A stretch of DNA of 64,000 nucleotides from Flavobacterium sp. Sd200 (GCF_009826935.1 NZ_WUMN01000002.1:620001-684000), one strand, 5' to 3'; counted from the stretch's first letter, positions 17,408 to 26,440 are shown. Numbers and translations: made by a program. The notes: generated by a model not told the origin, from the letters alone.

Positions 17408-18412
17408 ATGAGCGGAGATAAAGAAGCTAAACTAAAGGCGTTACAGCTTACACTGGATAAATTAGATAAAGCTTACGGCAAAGGAACCGTAATGAAACTG
17501 GGCGACCAGGCTGTTGAAGAAGTTGAGGCAATACCATCAGGATCACTTGGTGTAGACCTTGCACTTGGCGTAAACGGCTACCCTCGCGGCAGGATAATAG
17601 AAATATATGGCCCGGAATCATCGGGTAAAACAACACTTACACTACACGCCATTGCCGAGGCTCAAAAAGCCGGAGGCATTGCAGCATTTATAGATGCAGA
17701 GCATGCTTTTGACCGTAATTATGCCGAAAAACTGCATGTAGATGTAGAAAACCTTATTATTTCTCAACCGGACAATGGCGAACAGGCTCTTGAAATTGCC
17801 GAAAATCTTATTCGTAGCGGGGCTATAGATATCGTGGTTATCGACTCGGTTGCGGCACTTACTCCTAAGAGCGAAATTGAAGGCGAAATGGGTGACTCTA
17901 AAATGGGGCTTCACGCACGATTAATGAGTCAGGCATTGCGTAAACTTACAGCCACTATCAGTAAAACAAACTGTACAGTTTTCTTTATCAATCAGCTTCG
18001 CGAGAAAATCGGTGTAATGTTTGGTAACCCTGAAACTACTACAGGTGGTAATGCCCTTAAATTCTATGCATCGGTACGTATAGATATTCGCCGTTCGGCA
18101 CAAATAAAAGACGGGGAGAATGTTATTGGTAACCGTACCAAAGTAAAAATAGTTAAGAACAAGGTGGCACCACCATTTAAAACTGCCGAATTCGACATTA
18201 TGTATGGCGAAGGCGTTTCTAAAAACGGCGAGATATTAGACCTTGCCGTAGAGTTCGAAATTATAAAAAAATCGGGCTCATGGTTTAGCTATGGCGATAC
18301 CAAGTTGGGCCAGGGTCGCGATGCCGTTAAAACCCTTATAAAAGACAATCCTGAAATGGCCGATGAGCTCGAAGCAAAAATAAAAGATGCCATTGCCCAA
18401 AGCGTGGCATAA
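17408..18412 (+). CDS. recA: recombinase RecA
   Basis: 334 residues. RecA coats single-stranded DNA, drives strand exchange and triggers SOS co-protease activity. Seen: Walker [10 protein letters not shown] (about 67-75), the subunit segment IDAEHAFD, Walker [11 protein letters not shown], the L1/L2 region [15 protein letters not shown] and [22 protein letters not shown], and a short acidic-lysine tail. No LexA-type operator was recognised; several Bacteroidota lack a classic SOS box. The terminator follows directly. Position next to a tRNA gives no operon information. Confidence 0.98.
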   Translation: MSGDKEAKLKALQLTLDKLDKAYGKGTVMKLGDQAVEEVEAIPSGSLGVDLALGVNGYPRGRIIEIYGPESSGKTTLTLHAIAEAQKAGGIAAFIDAEHAFDRNYAEKLHVDVENLIISQPDNGEQALEIAENLIRSGAIDIVVIDSVAALTPKSEIEGEMGDSKMGLHARLMSQALRKLTATISKTNCTVFFINQLREKIGVMFGNPETTTGGNALKFYASVRIDIRRSAQIKDGENVIGNRTKVKIVKNKVAPPFKTAEFDIMYGEGVSKNGEILDLAVEFEIIKKSGSWFSYGDTKLGQGRDAVKTLIKDNPEMADELEAKIKDAIAQSVA

Positions 18413-18425
18413 CCAAAAAAGAACT

Positions 18426-18452
18426 AACCCGAAATAATTTCGGGTTTTTTTA
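18426..18452 (+). terminator. terminator after recA
   Basis: Inverted repeat AACCCGAAAT / ATTTCGGGTT (18426-18435, 18437-18446) followed by T-run 18445-18451. Confidence 0.85.
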
Positions 18453-18477
18453 TATTTATACGCAACCTTTACACTTT

Positions 18478-18512
18478 TTTGCATCTATAGTGCATAGAGT
18501 TATCTATATTTG
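18478..18512 (+). promoter_or_regulatory. predicted promoter of the lipoprotein/sigma/anti-sigma operon
   Basis: TTTG (18478-18481), 23 bp, TATATTTG (18505-18512). The -7 box ends four bases before the ATG at 18517, so a transcript from it would be leaderless or nearly so. Spacing is at the upper limit. Confidence 0.45.
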
Positions 18513-18516
18513 ATTT

Positions 18517-18954
18517 ATGAAACGATTGATAAGCAGGATTTTAATAATGTTTTCGGCACTGATTTTAGTAGCCGGATGCTCGCTGAATGATGACGGGAAC
18601 AATGATTTTGTTATACAATTTATACCTATTGAAGAGGTAACGACACCCCAATATGTAACACCCGGGCAAACCTACCCCATAACTATGTATTACCGTAAGC
18701 CAAACGATTGCTATTATGTATCTGAGGAACCGTATTACGAAATTTGGGGAAGTACACGCACAGTGGCCATTCAGGCTATTTTGTTAGAGCGTGCCACGTG
18801 CAACACGATAGATTATACGGCACCTGAGAGCAAAACCATAAATTTTGTATGCCCACTTACGGCCGAGAGGAACATTCTCTTTAAATTTTTTAAAGGCAAC
18901 GATGCACAGGGCAATCAGCAGTATATAGAAGTAACTGTACCCGTACAACAATAA
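18517..18954 (+). CDS. small lipoprotein upstream of the ECF sigma factor
   Basis: 145 residues, family not recognised. Signal peptide MKRLISRILIMFSALILVAGC with the lipobox VAGC (Cys21), followed by an acidic-polar linker (SLNDDGNND). The mature domain of about 110 residues is rich in beta-type sequence and has four cysteines (in NDCYYVSEEPYYEIW, RATCNTI, NFVCPL and the N-terminal lipid Cys), hinting at a disulfide-bonded periplasmic domain. The sigma-factor gene starts 18 bases after its stop, so it is probably the first gene of that operon and may be an envelope partner of the sensor, which is inference from position. Confidence 0.8.
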   Translation: MKRLISRILIMFSALILVAGCSLNDDGNNDFVIQFIPIEEVTTPQYVTPGQTYPITMYYRKPNDCYYVSEEPYYEIWGSTRTVAIQAILLERATCNTIDYTAPESKTINFVCPLTAERNILFKFFKGNDAQGNQQYIEVTVPVQQ

Positions 18955-18972
18955 TAAAATAAATGGAAACCA

Positions 18973-19515
18973 TTGGGGTTAGAGCAGCTCATAAAAGAAT
19001 GTCAGCAAAACAGCATAAAGGCGCAGGAGCAGCTATACCGGCTCTTAGCCCCAAAGCTGTTTGCCGTTTGCCTTAAGTATTCGCGCAACCGCGCCGATGC
19101 CGAAGACAATATGCAGGACGGCTTTTTGCTCATCTTCAATAAAATTGGGCAGTACCGCTTTCAGGGTTCTTTTGAGGGTTGGGCAAAGAGAGTAATGGTT
19201 AATAATGTACTGCAAAAGTACAGAACGCAGGGCATTTTTGAAATTGTGAGCGAAAATCTGCCCGAAGAGGCGGATGTAGAAATTGATGCAGATGAAGTGT
19301 CTATGGATTTCCTGATGCAGATAATACAGGAATTGCCCGACAGGTACAGGATGGTTTTTAACCTGTATGTGATAGACGGCTATTCGCACAAAGAAATTGC
19401 AGAGATGCTTAGTATTACAGACGGCACCTCGAAATCTAACCTTGCAAGGGCAAGGATGATACTTAAAGAAAAAATAGACTCCCGCCAGGGGAACACTATA
19501 CCAACGGCAAAATGA
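18973..19515 (+). CDS. ECF-type RNA polymerase sigma factor
   Basis: 180 residues with region 2 (LFAVCLKYSRNRADAEDNMQDGFLLIFNKI, shown here only by its core RNRADAEDNMQDGF) and region 4 (RYRMVFNLYVIDGYSHKEIA ... SNLARARMIL). It should direct RNA polymerase to a small regulon. The only in-frame start between the upstream stop (18955) and the sigma domain is TTG at 18973; the ATG at 18963 is out of frame. The stop overlaps the ATG of the next gene by four bases, so the sigma factor and the dual-membrane protein are translationally coupled, the standard layout of an ECF sigma/anti-sigma pair. Confidence 0.92.
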   Translation: MGLEQLIKECQQNSIKAQEQLYRLLAPKLFAVCLKYSRNRADAEDNMQDGFLLIFNKIGQYRFQGSFEGWAKRVMVNNVLQKYRTQGIFEIVSENLPEEADVEIDADEVSMDFLMQIIQELPDRYRMVFNLYVIDGYSHKEIAEMLSITDGTSKSNLARARMILKEKIDSRQGNTIPTAK

Positions 19516-21398
19516 GTGAGAAAAAGAACATAGACAGGCTTTTTCAGGAAAAGTTTAAAGACTTTGAAGCCACCCCGCCCGAATTTGTTTGGGATAATAT
19601 AAAGGAGGCACTGGAAGAGAAAAAGAAAAGAAGGGTTATTCCGCTATGGCTAAGGCTTGGGGGTGTGGCTGCCGTATTGGTATTGGGCCTGTTAACAGGT
19701 ATTTTTTACCTTAACGGATGGGATGGTGCACAACAGCAGGATCCGGCTATTACTACCGCGCCAAATAGCAATAATGAGCAATCGCCTCTACAAACCCTGC
19801 CAACCGATGTTAATACAAATACCCTTATTGATTCTGGCAAAAACCGTAAAAATCCGTCATCAGGAATAGATAAGAATGCTGTAGTTGTAAGCTCTAAAAA
19901 TAATGACCAATTAAACCAAGTTCATAGTTCGCAAAAATCATCGGCTTCGGATAAAATTCAGAATAATACAGCACCAAAAACTATTAGCCCTAAAAACAAT
20001 GCAATAGTAAACAACTCTAAAAACACGTATAATAACAACAGTGGTAAAACAGGAGCAAAACAAAACACACTGCTACCACCTGATAATAACACCATAGTAA
20101 ACCGCAACAATCAAAAAGGTAAAGGCATTGCGCAACCCAATAATGCTGTGGCTAACAACAGTGCTATGCAAAACAATAACAGCAAGGATAATACTGTAAA
20201 AAGTGGCATTACTAATACCAATCGTATTGGGCAACCTAACACCGCTACCGCTGTAGCCGAAAACAACAATGTTTCTTCCAGAAATGATTCGGCAAACAAA
20301 AATAACTCGACTAATAGTGCTCCAGGCAACAATTCAACCACCAACAATAGTGCTTTCAATAAGAACAATAGCATAGCTAACAATAACAGTGCTACAAATA
20401 AAAATAATGCTGCACAGGGCAATACAAAAAATGGCATTGCTATAAACAGCAATACACAAAACAACAATTCTGTAGCAGAAAATCAGAAGGCTGAAAACAA
20501 TGTCATCGATACCGATGCCACCATCATAGACAAAACAACTTCAATAGAAGATAAAGCAGTTGCTGAAACAACCGTAGACACCACGGCAACAGAACCCGAA
20601 AATGAACTTGAAAAATTATTAAGGGAAAAACAGGAAGACAAAGACAATAAAAAAGACAAGCAGCTTGCCGATAACAGCAACAAAAGCAGATGGAATGTAA
20701 AACCACAGGTAGCTCCTGTGTTTTACAACTCCATGTCGTCTAACGGGTCACCTATAGACGATCAGTTCGCAGGCAATACCAAAAGCTATGACAACAACCT
20801 CAGTATGGGCGTAGGGGTAAATTATGCCCTGACCGACAGAATAAACATACGTTCAGGCGTAAACACCGTAAACCTGAATTATGCCACAAAAGGCATTGAA
20901 TTTTATGCTTCGCTAACGGGTCAAACCAATAATGTAGCGGCAAGAACATCCAGCGCCAACATTGTGGTACAGGATCAGGGCAGACCTAATGTACTGGAGG
21001 CTTTCTTTGCAGACAGGCTGCCTAACGAAACCTTTAGGGGCTCTATGATACAGCGAACGGGCTATGTAGAGGTTCCGGTAGAAATGTCGTATGCACTGCT
21101 CAATAAAAAATTCGGTATCGATATTATAGGCGGTGTAAGCACACTGTTCTTAAACCAAAATAACGTAAGCGTAATTTCTACACAGGGCTATAGTACCAAT
21201 GTAGGTAAAGCGCAAAATCTTAACGATATACATTTTAGCACAAACCTTGGTGTTGGCTTTAAATACCGCTTCTTTAAATCGTTCGAAGCTAATTTTGAAC
21301 CCATGTTCAAATACCAGGTAAATACCTTTAGCCGCGATGCAGGCAATTTTAAACCCTACTTTATAGGGCTTTACTCAGGCATTAGTTTTAGTTTTTAG
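19512..21398 (+). CDS. trans-envelope anti-sigma protein: inner-membrane end, Asn-rich linker, outer-membrane beta-barrel
   Basis: 628 residues in three parts. Residues 1-43 are a charged cytosolic segment (NIDRLFQEKFKDFE, PPEFVWDNIKEALEEKKKRR), as in short Bacteroidota anti-sigma factors. Residues about 44-68 form one membrane helix (LRLGGVAAVLVLGLLTGIFY). Residues about 70-392 are low-complexity Asn/Ser/Thr/Lys sequence, predicted disordered. Residues about 393-628 alternate like a porin beta-barrel (MGVGVNYALTDRINIRSGVN ... FKPYFIGLYSGISFSF) and end in Phe, the usual outer-membrane insertion signal. A protein of this build can span both membranes. It resembles the dual membrane-spanning anti-sigma factors (Dma) described in Bacteroides thetaiotaomicron. 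Binding to the coupled ECF sigma is inferred from operon position. A terminator follows. Confidence 0.85.
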   Translation: MSEKKNIDRLFQEKFKDFEATPPEFVWDNIKEALEEKKKRRVIPLWLRLGGVAAVLVLGLLTGIFYLNGWDGAQQQDPAITTAPNSNNEQSPLQTLPTDVNTNTLIDSGKNRKNPSSGIDKNAVVVSSKNNDQLNQVHSSQKSSASDKIQNNTAPKTISPKNNAIVNNSKNTYNNNSGKTGAKQNTLLPPDNNTIVNRNNQKGKGIAQPNNAVANNSAMQNNNSKDNTVKSGITNTNRIGQPNTATAVAENNNVSSRNDSANKNNSTNSAPGNNSTTNNSAFNKNNSIANNNSATNKNNAAQGNTKNGIAINSNTQNNNSVAENQKAENNVIDTDATIIDKTTSIEDKAVAETTVDTTATEPENELEKLLREKQEDKDNKKDKQLADNSNKSRWNVKPQVAPVFYNSMSSNGSPIDDQFAGNTKSYDNNLSMGVGVNYALTDRINIRSGVNTVNLNYATKGIEFYASLTGQTNNVAARTSSANIVVQDQGRPNVLEAFFADRLPNETFRGSMIQRTGYVEVPVEMSYALLNKKFGIDIIGGVSTLFLNQNNVSVISTQGYSTNVGKAQNLNDIHFSTNLGVGFKYRFFKSFEANFEPMFKYQVNTFSRDAGNFKPYFIGLYSGISFSF

Positions 21399-21429
21399 GC
21401 TCTTTGTTGGTTAGGGCTTAAGTTAAGGT

Positions 21430-21456
21430 AAAAGCGCTCCAAAAAGGAGTGCTTTT
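21430..21456 (+). terminator. terminator after the sigma/anti-sigma operon
   Basis: Stem AAAGCGCTCC / GGAGTGCTTT (one G-T pair) around AAAAA at about 21431-21455, followed by TATTTTTTG. Confidence 0.75.
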
Positions 21457-21749
21457 ATTTTTTGTATAATTATACCACATGACAATTTTTGGAATTTAAA
21501 GAATATCTGAAAGATAGGTTTACGAATCACGTAAAGATTTTTACTGGCGTGAATAACATTTAAATCAACTCAAACCGGAATTGAGGGTTCTCTCAGAATG
21601 TTCATTACAAATGAATTTACTCTTGGTTAACTTCAATAAACATTCTCACAGATTTGCCTCATTACCAAAAATTTCTACCTTTGCAGCGGTTCCGCCAATA
21701 GGAGCCAAACGACATATTTTATTTTTTTCTCACTTAAAACTGTGATAGC
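21457..21749 (+). promoter_or_regulatory. trhO upstream region with promoter
   Basis: The gap holds one clear promoter: TTTG (21653-21656), 19 bp, TACCTTTG (21676-21683), predicting a start of transcription near 21690 and a leader of about 60 bases. Upstream there are short imperfect inverted repeats (for example TTCATTacaAATGAA around 21601-21615) and no open frame that looks coding. Confidence 0.65.
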
Positions 21750-23096
21750 ATGCAACTGTATAACACTTTAAGCGCAGAAGAAAGAACCGCCCTGATAGAA
21801 AATAGCGGTAAACAGCGCCTTACGCTGTCTTTCTATGCCTACGCGCACATTTTAGACCCTCAACAATTTCGCGATTCGCTTTTTATGGCCTGGAACCCAC
21901 TTGAGGTTTTAGGACGAATTTATGTAGCTACCGAAGGTATCAATGCTCAACTTTCGCTGCCTGCCGATAACTTTTACACCTTTAAAGATCATCTGGACAC
22001 CATTCCGTTCCTTAAAGACATCCGCCTGAATGTGGCTGTAGAGCAGGACGACCTTTCGTTCCTGAAACTTACCATTAAAGTGCGTAATAAAGTGGTGGCT
22101 GACGGACTGGACGATGCTTCTTTTGATGTTACCAACAAAGGCATACACCTTGGAGCCAAAGATTTTAACCAAATGCTGGAAGACCCTAACACCATTGTGG
22201 TAGACTTCCGTAACCATTATGAAAGCGAAATCGGGCATTTTCGTGGTGCGATAACACCCGATGTTGAAACGTTCAGGGAATCATTACCTATCATAGAAAA
22301 CCAGCTTGCCGATTATAAAGAAGATAAAAACCTGCTGATGTATTGCACAGGCGGCATTCGTTGCGAAAAGGCTTCGGCATTCTTTAAGCACAAAGGCTTT
22401 AAAAATGTGTACCAGCTTGAGGGCGGTATTATAGAATATACCCGCCAGGTAAAAGCCGAAAATTTAGAGAGTAAATTTATAGGTAAAAACTTTGTATTTG
22501 ATGCCCGCCTTGGCGAGCGCATTACCGATGATATTGTGGCGCAGTGCCACCAGTGTGGTAAACCATGCGACAACCACACCAACTGTGCTAACGAGGCCTG
22601 CCACCTGCTGTTTATTCAGTGCGATGATTGTAAAGAAGCCATGCACAACACCTGCTCTAACGAATGCCTTGAAATTATACAATTGCCCGAAGAAGAGCAA
22701 AAAGCGCTTAGGCGTGGTGTAAACAAAGGCAACATGATATTCCGTAAAGGAAAATCAGACAAGCTGCAGTTTAAAAAGAGCGGCGAACTGGGCGATATTG
22801 CCCTTGCTACGGCTCCAAAGGCAAAACGCAGCCGCATTCGCAAAACGCTTATTGGCAAAGGCGAGCACTATTTCCCTAAAGCACAGGTAGGCCAGTTTAC
22901 TATAGAGCAGGGCGAACTTAAAGTGGGCGACCGCATTATAATCAGCGGGCCTACAACAGGAGAGCAACAGCTAACAGTTGATGTGTTGCGTGTAAACGGG
23001 CAGGAAGGCAACATTGCCAAAACCGGAGATAAAGTAACGTTTAACCTGCCATTCAGAATTAGGCTTTCAGACAAGCTTTATAAGATTATAGAATAA
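21750..23096 (+). CDS. trhO: tRNA uridine(34) hydroxylase, rhodanese-like
   Basis: 448 residues of the YceA/TrhO (UPF0176) family. TrhO uses O2 to hydroxylate U34 of certain tRNAs to 5-hydroxyuridine, a precursor of cmo5U-type modifications. Seen: an N-terminal acylphosphatase-like part (FYAYAHI, IYVATEGINAQLS), a rhodanese domain with the catalytic Cys in MYCTGGIRCEKA (about 193-204) and YQLEGGIIEY, then a Cys-rich zinc-binding segment (CHQCGKPCDNHTNC, CDDCKEAMHNTC). The last about 90 residues after the Cys-rich part extend beyond E. coli YceA; similar tails are seen in Bacteroidota. Followed after 15 bases by the DUF5694 gene. Confidence 0.93.
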   Translation: MQLYNTLSAEERTALIENSGKQRLTLSFYAYAHILDPQQFRDSLFMAWNPLEVLGRIYVATEGINAQLSLPADNFYTFKDHLDTIPFLKDIRLNVAVEQDDLSFLKLTIKVRNKVVADGLDDASFDVTNKGIHLGAKDFNQMLEDPNTIVVDFRNHYESEIGHFRGAITPDVETFRESLPIIENQLADYKEDKNLLMYCTGGIRCEKASAFFKHKGFKNVYQLEGGIIEYTRQVKAENLESKFIGKNFVFDARLGERITDDIVAQCHQCGKPCDNHTNCANEACHLLFIQCDDCKEAMHNTCSNECLEIIQLPEEEQKALRRGVNKGNMIFRKGKSDKLQFKKSGELGDIALATAPKAKRSRIRKTLIGKGEHYFPKAQVGQFTIEQGELKVGDRIIISGPTTGEQQLTVDVLRVNGQEGNIAKTGDKVTFNLPFRIRLSDKLYKIIE

Positions 23097-23111
23097 GGCC
23101 AACCATTATAA

Positions 23112-23948
23112 ATGAAATTATTTTTTGCAATACTATTAAGTCTCGGTTCATGCTTATGCTTTAGCCAGGAAAAGATTAATGTTATATTAATTGGTACTTA
23201 CCATTTTAACAACCCCGGTTTTGACAGAGGGAAAGTAATAGAAAGAGACATTTTAAACAAGAAAAATCAGGCTGCCCTGGAAGAAATTACAACTGCAATT
23301 GTAAAAAACCACCACCCTGATAAAGTTTTTGTAGAGTTTCCGTTTAATGAAAAAGAAGAACTCAATAAAAAGTATTTGTTGTATAAAGATGATAAGCCGT
23401 TTTATAAAGCCGACACTTTAAAAAGTGATTTTTTGAAGCGCATGTATGCAGAGAATGAAATATTTCAGTTTGGTTTTAGGTTAGCTAAAAAGGCCAATAA
23501 CAGTGCCATATATTCTACAGATCATAATTTAGAACAACGTTATGATTTGCTTGGCGGCAAACTCGAAAACAGCAAACAAGTTAACGCTGAAACATTTCAG
23601 GGCAAAATGGCCGCCCTTAATAATTATATGAATAGCTGCATTGCAGAAACAGAACTTAAAGATGTTTTTAAGTGTTTAAATTCTGACGAACAGATGAGGC
23701 TTAATAAAGGTCTGTATGTTGCTACAATAAACAGGCTAAATGATGAGAATGAGTTTTTTGGTTCGGACTTTGTTGCAAGCTGGTACAAAAGAAATCTTAT
23801 AATGTATGCCAACATACAAAATCAGGTTACTACAAAAGACAAAACCATAGTAGTAATTGTTGGAGCCGGACATGCAGCAATAATTCAGGATTTCATAAAG
23901 AACGATTACCGTTTTAATCTTTTGGATTTTAAGAAGGTAGTAAATTAA
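23112..23948 (+). CDS. DUF5694 / TraB-like secreted protein
   Basis: 278 residues. A signal peptide (FFAILLSLGSCLCFSQ) is followed by a domain beginning INVILIGTYHFNNPG with a GTYHF motif and a final VVIVGAGHAAIIQDFI block. GTxH and GxGH pairs are the core of the TIKI/TraB/GumN metalloprotease-like fold, so an Mn- or Zn-dependent activity is possible, but the family is best known as DUF5694 of unknown function. It could be periplasmic or outer-membrane; the signal could also be a weak lipoprotein type (GSC, Cys at 14). The sequence is AT-richer than trhO, 15 bases upstream. Confidence 0.78.
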   Translation: MKLFFAILLSLGSCLCFSQEKINVILIGTYHFNNPGFDRGKVIERDILNKKNQAALEEITTAIVKNHHPDKVFVEFPFNEKEELNKKYLLYKDDKPFYKADTLKSDFLKRMYAENEIFQFGFRLAKKANNSAIYSTDHNLEQRYDLLGGKLENSKQVNAETFQGKMAALNNYMNSCIAETELKDVFKCLNSDEQMRLNKGLYVATINRLNDENEFFGSDFVASWYKRNLIMYANIQNQVTTKDKTIVVIVGAGHAAIIQDFIKNDYRFNLLDFKKVVN

Positions 23949-23967
23949 TAGTTACACCTATCAACAC

Positions 23968-23998
23968 AAACCTGCACCAATAAAGTGCAGGTTTTTTA
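23968..23998 (+). terminator. terminator after the DUF5694 gene
   Basis: Perfect 10-bp stem AAACCTGCAC / GTGCAGGTTT (23968-23977, 23985-23994), loop CAATAAA, T-run to 23997. Confidence 0.85.
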
Positions 23999-24177
23999 TT
24001 TTGAGGCTTTCGAACTGATCATTAAGTTTACAAACAGTTACTCAACTTACGTTTATAATCATTATGTGGCAATGAAAAAAACAGCGACAAAATTACTTAC
24101 TGTTTATTTTTCAGCGAATTATAACAAATTAGTGCTACATAAATTAGTTAAAATTATTATAATATTGACAAAACCGC

Positions 24178-24185
24178 TATATTTG
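24178..24185 (+). promoter_or_regulatory. -7 element of the amino-acid permease gene
   Basis: TATATTTG, an exact TAnnTTTG match about 31 bases before the ATG at 24216; no good -33 box at the expected distance. Confidence 0.4.
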
Positions 24186-24215
24186 GGGCTTCTTAACAAT
24201 AAATAAATAACATTT

Positions 24216-25685
24216 ATGTCTATCTGGAGAAGAAAACCCTTACAAACACTGCTTGCAGAAGCAACCGAATCTGAGAAGAGTTTAAAAAGAACCCTTACAG
24301 CATGGTCGTTAGTTGCTTTAGGCATTGGTGCTATTATAGGTGCGGGCTTGTTTGTAAGAACCGCTACTGCTGCTGCAAACAACGCAGGTCCGTCGGTAAC
24401 CATCGGGTTTATAGTTGCAGCCATTGGCTGTGCACTTGCGGGTTTATGTTATGCAGAACTTTCTTCCTCCATTCCAATTTCGGGTAGTGCTTATACCTAT
24501 ACCTATGCCACTATGGGCGAATTTTTAGCATGGATAATAGGCTGGGATCTTATCCTTGAATATGCAGTAGGTGCTGCAACAGTGGGCATTGCCTGGAGCG
24601 AATATCTCAACAACCTGCTGGTCTCGGTGCTGCATACAGACCCTATACCTTATGCTCTGTCTCACTCACCTTTTCAGGTATCTGCCACAGGAGAACACGG
24701 ACTTATCAACCTCCCTGCCCTGTTTATAGTAGCAATTATAAGCCTGCTATTAATAAAAGGCACTCAGGAATCGGCATTTGTAAACGGCCTGATTGTTATT
24801 GTAAAAGTTGCCATCGTTATCCTTATAATTGTAATCGGCTGGCAGTTTATTAATCCTGTAAACCACGAACATTATATTCCTGCACCGGCCACTTATGTAG
24901 ATGATGCAGGTGTAGACCATAGTTTTGGAGGTATAGCGGGTATTCTTGGTGCCGCAGGTACTGTTTTCTTTGCCTTTATTGGTTTTGATGCCGTGAGTAC
25001 CGCAGCACAGGAAACTAAAAATCCTAAAAAAGATATGCCAATAGGTATATTGGGATCGCTTGCAATTTGTACTGTATTATATATTTTATTTGCCCACGTG
25101 CTAACAGGTGTAGCTACTGTAGAAGATTTTAGAACAACAGGTAAAGAAGCTTCTGTAGCGTTTGCCATAAACAAATATATGGCCGGGTATGGCTGGTTAG
25201 GCAATTTTGTAACTATAGCCATTCTTGCAGGTTTTTCATCTGTAATACTTGTAATGCTTTTAGGCCAGAGCCGTGTGTTCTATGCTATGGGTAAAGACGG
25301 CTTACTGCCATCATTCTTTAGCCACCTGCACCCTAAATTTCAGACGCCCTATAAAGCCAATCTTGTAATACTTGTAATAGTTGGCCTTTTTGCAGCGTTT
25401 ATACCGGGCGATATTGTGGGCGACATGACCAGTATAGGCACCCTGTTTGCGTTTATATTAGTATGTATATCTGTAATAGTGCTTCGCAAAACAGAACCTA
25501 ATATGGTTAGGGAATTTAAAACCCCTTTAGTGCCATTAGTGCCTCTATTAGGTGTAGCCGTTTGTCTTGCCATGATATATGGCCTTGGATGGCTAAACTG
25601 GCTACGACTTATAGGCTGGATGGCTATAGGCGTTATTATATATTTTGCCTACGGAAGCAGGAACAGTGTTCTTGGCAAAAAATAA
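24216..25685 (+). CDS. APC-family cationic/neutral amino-acid permease
   Basis: 489 residues with about 12 to 14 hydrophobic helices. The first helix carries the APC substrate motif GIGAIIGAGLFVRTAT (about 36-51), followed by CYAELSSSIPISGSAYTYTY, and later FFAFIGFDAVSTAAQETKNP, the hallmark of CAT/YfnA-type transporters. It should import an amino acid by proton symport in the inner membrane; the exact substrate cannot be read. It stands alone with its own -7 element and a terminator. Nothing is unusual. Confidence 0.93.
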   Translation: MSIWRRKPLQTLLAEATESEKSLKRTLTAWSLVALGIGAIIGAGLFVRTATAAANNAGPSVTIGFIVAAIGCALAGLCYAELSSSIPISGSAYTYTYATMGEFLAWIIGWDLILEYAVGAATVGIAWSEYLNNLLVSVLHTDPIPYALSHSPFQVSATGEHGLINLPALFIVAIISLLLIKGTQESAFVNGLIVIVKVAIVILIIVIGWQFINPVNHEHYIPAPATYVDDAGVDHSFGGIAGILGAAGTVFFAFIGFDAVSTAAQETKNPKKDMPIGILGSLAICTVLYILFAHVLTGVATVEDFRTTGKEASVAFAINKYMAGYGWLGNFVTIAILAGFSSVILVMLLGQSRVFYAMGKDGLLPSFFSHLHPKFQTPYKANLVILVIVGLFAAFIPGDIVGDMTSIGTLFAFILVCISVIVLRKTEPNMVREFKTPLVPLVPLLGVAVCLAMIYGLGWLNWLRLIGWMAIGVIIYFAYGSRNSVLGKK

Positions 25686-25712
25686 GTTAACAACAATCAC
25701 AAATATTTTTCT

Positions 25713-25746
25713 AAATCCCGATAGCTTTATGGCTTTCGGGATTTTT
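25713..25746 (+). terminator. terminator after the permease
   Basis: Stem AAATCCCGA / TCGGGATTT (25713-25721, 25736-25744) extended by AGC/GCT inside, T-run 25742-25747. Confidence 0.85.
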
Positions 25747-25771
25747 TATGGCCTGAAAAGCCACCTTATTT

Positions 25772-25779
25772 TATATTTG
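25772..25779 (+). promoter_or_regulatory. -7 element of the 5-formyl-THF cyclo-ligase gene
   Basis: TATATTTG, exact TAnnTTTG match, 17 bases before the ATG at 25797; no clear -33 box. Confidence 0.4.
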
Positions 25780-25796
25780 TATAAATACTACGGATA

Positions 25797-26360
25797 ATGA
25801 CAAAACAAGAACTGAGGCAAAAATATAAAGCAATGCGTAATGCGCTACCCATAGACCGTATTGAGGCAGGAAGCCTTGCTATTGCCAACCTTTTGCTGCA
25901 ACTGGATATATGGGGCAAAACCTATTTCCATCTCTTTTTATCGATAGAAACACAAAAAGAGGTACATACAGATGTTATACTTAACATACTTGCAGGAAAA
26001 GATAAAGAGGTTATTGTATCCCGATCTGATTTTGACTGTTGCACAATGGTGCATTACCTGCTTACAGACAACACAAGACTTGTTATTAGCCCGTATGGCA
26101 TTCCTGAACCCGTAGAAGGCATAGAAGTGCCCTCTAATAAAATGGATGTGGTATTTATACCCCTATTGGCTTTTGACACAAAAGGACACCGTGTAGGCTA
26201 CGGAAAGGGCTTTTATGACCGTTTCCTTGAAGAGTGTAAACCTAATGTAATAAAAATAGGGTTATCGTTATTTGAAGCAGAAGAGAATGACATACCATAC
26301 AACGACACAGATATCGCCCTAGATTACTGTATAACACCTAAAAACATATATAGGTTTTGA
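25797..26360 (+). CDS. 5-formyltetrahydrofolate cyclo-ligase
   Basis: 187 residues. The enzyme uses ATP to turn 5-formyl-THF into 5,10-methenyl-THF, returning stored folate to one-carbon metabolism. Seen: N-terminal basic MTKQELRQKYKAMRNAL, MDVVFIPLLAFDTKGHRVGYGKGFYDRFL (core GYGKGFYDR, about 141-149, the nucleotide-binding glycine loop), and the C-terminal DIALDYCITP. Length and motifs are normal. It converges with pyk across a shared hairpin. Confidence 0.93.
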   Translation: MTKQELRQKYKAMRNALPIDRIEAGSLAIANLLLQLDIWGKTYFHLFLSIETQKEVHTDVILNILAGKDKEVIVSRSDFDCCTMVHYLLTDNTRLVISPYGIPEPVEGIEVPSNKMDVVFIPLLAFDTKGHRVGYGKGFYDRFLEECKPNVIKIGLSLFEAEENDIPYNDTDIALDYCITPKNIYRF

Positions 26361-26387
26361 TTGTGATAGGTAAAGCCAAAGCATAAA

Positions 26388-26416
26388 AAAAGCTGCCCAT
26401 AACAGGCAGCTTTTAC
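26388..26416. terminator. bidirectional terminator between the cyclo-ligase gene and pyk
   Basis: Perfect 10-bp stem AAAAGCTGCC / GGCAGCTTTT (26388-26397, 26405-26414), loop CATAACA, with A-run on the left and T-run on the right. Confidence 0.87.
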
Positions 26417-26440
26417 TATTAAAACGGATAAATAAAAAAC

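Noticed and set aside
18963..18975. ATG at 18963 as the start of the ECF sigma factor
   Set aside because: It is out of frame with the sigma domains; TTG at 18973 is the only in-frame start after the upstream stop.
19740..20690. The Asn-rich stretch as a sequencing artefact or a broken gene
   Set aside because: The frame stays open through nearly 1 kb with varied codons and joins a well-formed barrel domain.
24165..24170. TTGACA as a sigma-70 -35 box before the permease
   Set aside because: Bacteroidota primary promoters do not use this box, and the TATATTTG at 24178 is too close to it.
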